The notes under the pieces are model-generated. The model ran no database searches, had not been told where the DNA came from, and worked only from the letters and a program-made list of their open reading frames with translations. A program made the translations under genes and the position numbers. A DNA stretch of 7,683 bases from an uncultured Alistipes sp. (lineage in GTDB: Bacteria; Bacteroidota; Bacteroidia; Bacteroidales; Rikenellaceae), in assembly GCA_900768015.1 (NCBI GenBank), contig CAAGBI010000008.1, positions 1-7,683 of the forward strand, in the 5' to 3' direction. Below are positions 6,954 through 7,683 of this stretch, in pieces; the first letter of the stretch is position 1, and each line of letters starts with the position of its first letter.

Positions 6954-7033
6954 AATCACAACAAAATAACACTTATCACACTACCCCACCCCCTGTGATT
7001 GCGTGATTTTGTGATTTTGTGATTTTTGGGTGG
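6954..7033 (+). repeat. Array module 1: heptamer, CCCCACCCC, four 8-bp GTGATT units
   Basis: The module contains AATCACA (6954-6960), the near-copy TATCACA (6974-6980), the C-rich box CCCCACCCC (6984-6992), then four consecutive octamers CTGTGATT, GCGTGATT, TTGTGATT, TTGTGATT (6993-7024), ending with GGGTGG (7028-7033). AATCACA is the exact reverse complement of the TGTGATT core of the units, and GGGTGG is complementary to CCACCC inside the C-rich box. The array can therefore fold back on its own 5' flank. It is too short and regular to be a CRISPR, as there are no spacers. Function is unknown. Confidence 0.65.
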
Positions 7034-7046
7034 CACTATCCACCCA
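7027..7046. repeat. Hairpin joining the two array modules
   Basis: TGGGTGG (7027-7033) and CCACCCA (7040-7046) are perfect 7-bp inverted copies around the 6-nt loop CACTAT. The left arm can instead pair with the C-rich box of module 1. No U-tract follows on either strand, so it is not a convincing terminator. Confidence 0.5.
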
Positions 7047-7107
7047 TGTCACACTAATAACACATACCCCACCCCTTGTGACACTGTGACATTGTGACAA
7101 TGTGACA
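7047..7107 (+). repeat. Array module 2: heptamer, CCCCACCCC, four 8-bp GTGACA units
   Basis: This module repeats the plan of the one before it: TGTCACA (7047-7053), a TAACACATA stretch, the identical C-rich box CCCCACCCC (7067-7075), then four octamers TTGTGACA, CTGTGACA, TTGTGACA, ATGTGACA (7076-7107). The first heptamer is the exact reverse complement of the TGTGACA unit core. Compared with module 1, the last two bases of the unit have changed from TT to CA and the matching bases of the upstream heptamer have changed from AA to TG, so complementarity is kept. This points to a maintained hairpin or to a copying mechanism that links both arms. Confidence 0.65.
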
Positions 7108-7130
7108 ACCGCGGCAACGAAACATTCGGG

Positions 7131-7165
7131 AGCACCACGACCCCATTTCTTGTCAGAGTGGTGCT
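7131..7165. repeat. Stem-loop AGCACCAC / GTGGTGCT
   Basis: AGCACCAC (7131-7138) is the exact reverse complement of GTGGTGCT (7158-7165), with GAC and GTC (7139-7141, 7152-7154) able to extend pairing inside the loop. No T-run follows on the plus strand and none precedes it on the minus strand, so a terminator role is weakly supported. It might be the trace of a transcript end for a gene outside the window. Confidence 0.35.
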
Positions 7166-7382
7166 AATTTGCCACCGATTAAGATGTTGAGATGGATGGG
7201 ACATACTCGGGGTATTTCCCATTCAGTTCAACGATTGAGGTGGTGAAGGAGCGCCACTATCACAAGAAAAGAAAGCCACGCAACTATAAGGTTATATGGC
7301 AATCGCTAAATAGACATATAACTATTAATAGTGGAGTATGTATTGCCGTTGCTACACAGTGCTTACCACGCACAATTATCAC

Positions 7383-7432
7383 ACTATATAATCATGCGTA
7401 TATATAGTGATATATAGCATATTATATATGCT
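7383..7432. repeat. Paired AT-rich hairpins
   Basis: ACTATATA (7383-7390) and TATATAGT (7401-7408) form an 8-bp stem with a 10-nt loop. Directly after it, AGCATA (7416-7421) and TATGCT (7427-7432) form a 6-bp stem. Both consist mainly of A and T, so chance formation in AT-rich DNA is a real possibility. Confidence 0.3.
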
Positions 7433-7492
7433 ACTTAATGTAATACTTTACATTGATATTGGTGTGGCAAGAGCCATCGGTATGGCCACTGA

Positions 7493-7542
7493 CACATAGA
7501 GACAAAAGAATATAAATATACTATTGTATGTCTCGCTATGTG
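7493..7542. repeat. Twelve-pair interrupted inverted repeat with AT-rich loop
   Basis: CACATAGAGACA (7493-7504) pairs with TGTCTC (7529-7534) and TATGTG (7537-7542), the only interruption being a GC bulge. The 24-nt loop is almost entirely A and T. Just upstream GTGGC (7464-7468) and GCCAC (7485-7489) enclose GCCAT/ATGGC, so two hairpins stand side by side. They could mark a small RNA or a protein-binding site. No promoter consensus was found next to them. Confidence 0.35.
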
Positions 7543-7586
7543 CGCCATACTTTGTCACTCTGCGAGTAGCATAATGATGTCGCACT

Positions 7587-7683
7587 CTGTCATTCTGAAC
7601 GCTATACGCTGTCATTCTGAACGCAGTGAAGAATCTCCTCAAAGCCGACAAGCGACAACCCGCGTTGATAGCGTGTAGCAAGC
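7587..7683. repeat. Second copy of the dispersed repeat, inverted, running off the window
   Basis: The 16-base sequence CTGTCATTCTGAACGC occurs at 7587-7602 and again at 7609-7624, a 22-base step. From 7611 to the window end the sequence is the reverse complement of 6868-6940 with five mismatches over 73 positions by direct reading. It is therefore an inverted partner of the repeat block near purE, about 670 bases away. Its far end is not seen. It is non-coding; open frames through it, such as one giving RRFFTAFRMT on the minus strand, are the usual by-products of this repeat. Confidence 0.75.

Larger units (their letters stand above)
7111..7586. other. Gene-free AT-rich spacer with scattered inverted repeats
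   Basis: I see no convincing gene here. The open frames in this stretch lack a recognisable family, a supported start or a promoter. What it does hold: a 12-bp perfect palindrome ACTATTAATAGT (7321-7332), GGCAAT/ATTGCC inverted copies (7298-7303 and 7342-7347), and several hairpins listed separately. The base composition is clearly more AT-rich than the pur genes, especially 7280-7450. It may contain the upstream region of a gene beyond the window edge. Confidence 0.6.

Noticed and set aside
6954..7107. Short repeats considered as a CRISPR array
   Set aside because: The units are 8 bases and directly adjacent with no spacers, and no cas gene is present.
7192..7407. 71-codon plus-strand open frame starting MDGTYSGYFPF
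   Set aside because: No family, no promoter or ribosome binding site, and its end runs through the AT-rich palindromic stretch. A chance frame is more likely, though a small gene cannot be excluded without comparison.
7448..7681. 77-codon minus-strand open frame containing RRFFTAFRMT
   Set aside because: Half of it is the inverted copy of the dispersed repeat and the rest crosses hairpins. It is not a credible gene.

Overview
The window looks like chromosomal DNA from the phylum Bacteroidota, most likely order Bacteroidales; the genus cannot be fixed from this sequence. Four signs point that way. FGAM synthase is one long polypeptide of 1235 residues. The genes mostly lack Shine-Dalgarno sequences. 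There is a TAnnTTTG-type promoter -7 element upstream of purE. The flanking spacer holds a dispersed repeat of the GTCATTCTGAACGCAGTGAAGAATC kind.

Layout. Positions 1-6454 are filled by five genes for de novo purine synthesis, all on the minus strand and all read in the same direction: purE (6454-5987), purL (5950-2243), purC (2239-1523), purF (1514-114) and the first 32 codons of purM (96-1, cut by the window edge). Gaps are 36, 3, 8 and 17 bases, so this is a tight operon. PurF makes phosphoribosylamine, PurL makes FGAM, PurM closes the imidazole ring to AIR, PurE handles the carboxylation step and PurC makes SAICAR. The other steps (PurD, PurN/T, PurK, PurB, PurH) are not in view.

Upstream of purE (6455-6740, minus strand) is the most interesting regulatory region. 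It has a Bacteroidota-style promoter overlapped by a perfect 18-bp inverted repeat, then a leader of about 155 nt. The leader contains a possible 39-codon ORF whose AUG lies close to the predicted transcription start, a competing antiterminator-like pairing, and an intrinsic-terminator-like hairpin just before purE. This has the shape of a transcription attenuator or riboswitch. I could not match it to a purine, ZTP, THF or preQ1 riboswitch consensus that I know.

The rest (6741-7683) has no convincing gene. It is a repeat-rich spacer: two inverted copies of a dispersed repeat (6779-6940 and 7587-7683, the latter running off the window), two adjacent modules each carrying four copies of an 8-bp unit, and an AT-rich stretch with several hairpins. 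In the two array modules the repeated unit differs (GTGATT versus GTGACA), and a complementary heptamer upstream of each array differs in the matching way. That paired change is the least expected structure in the window.
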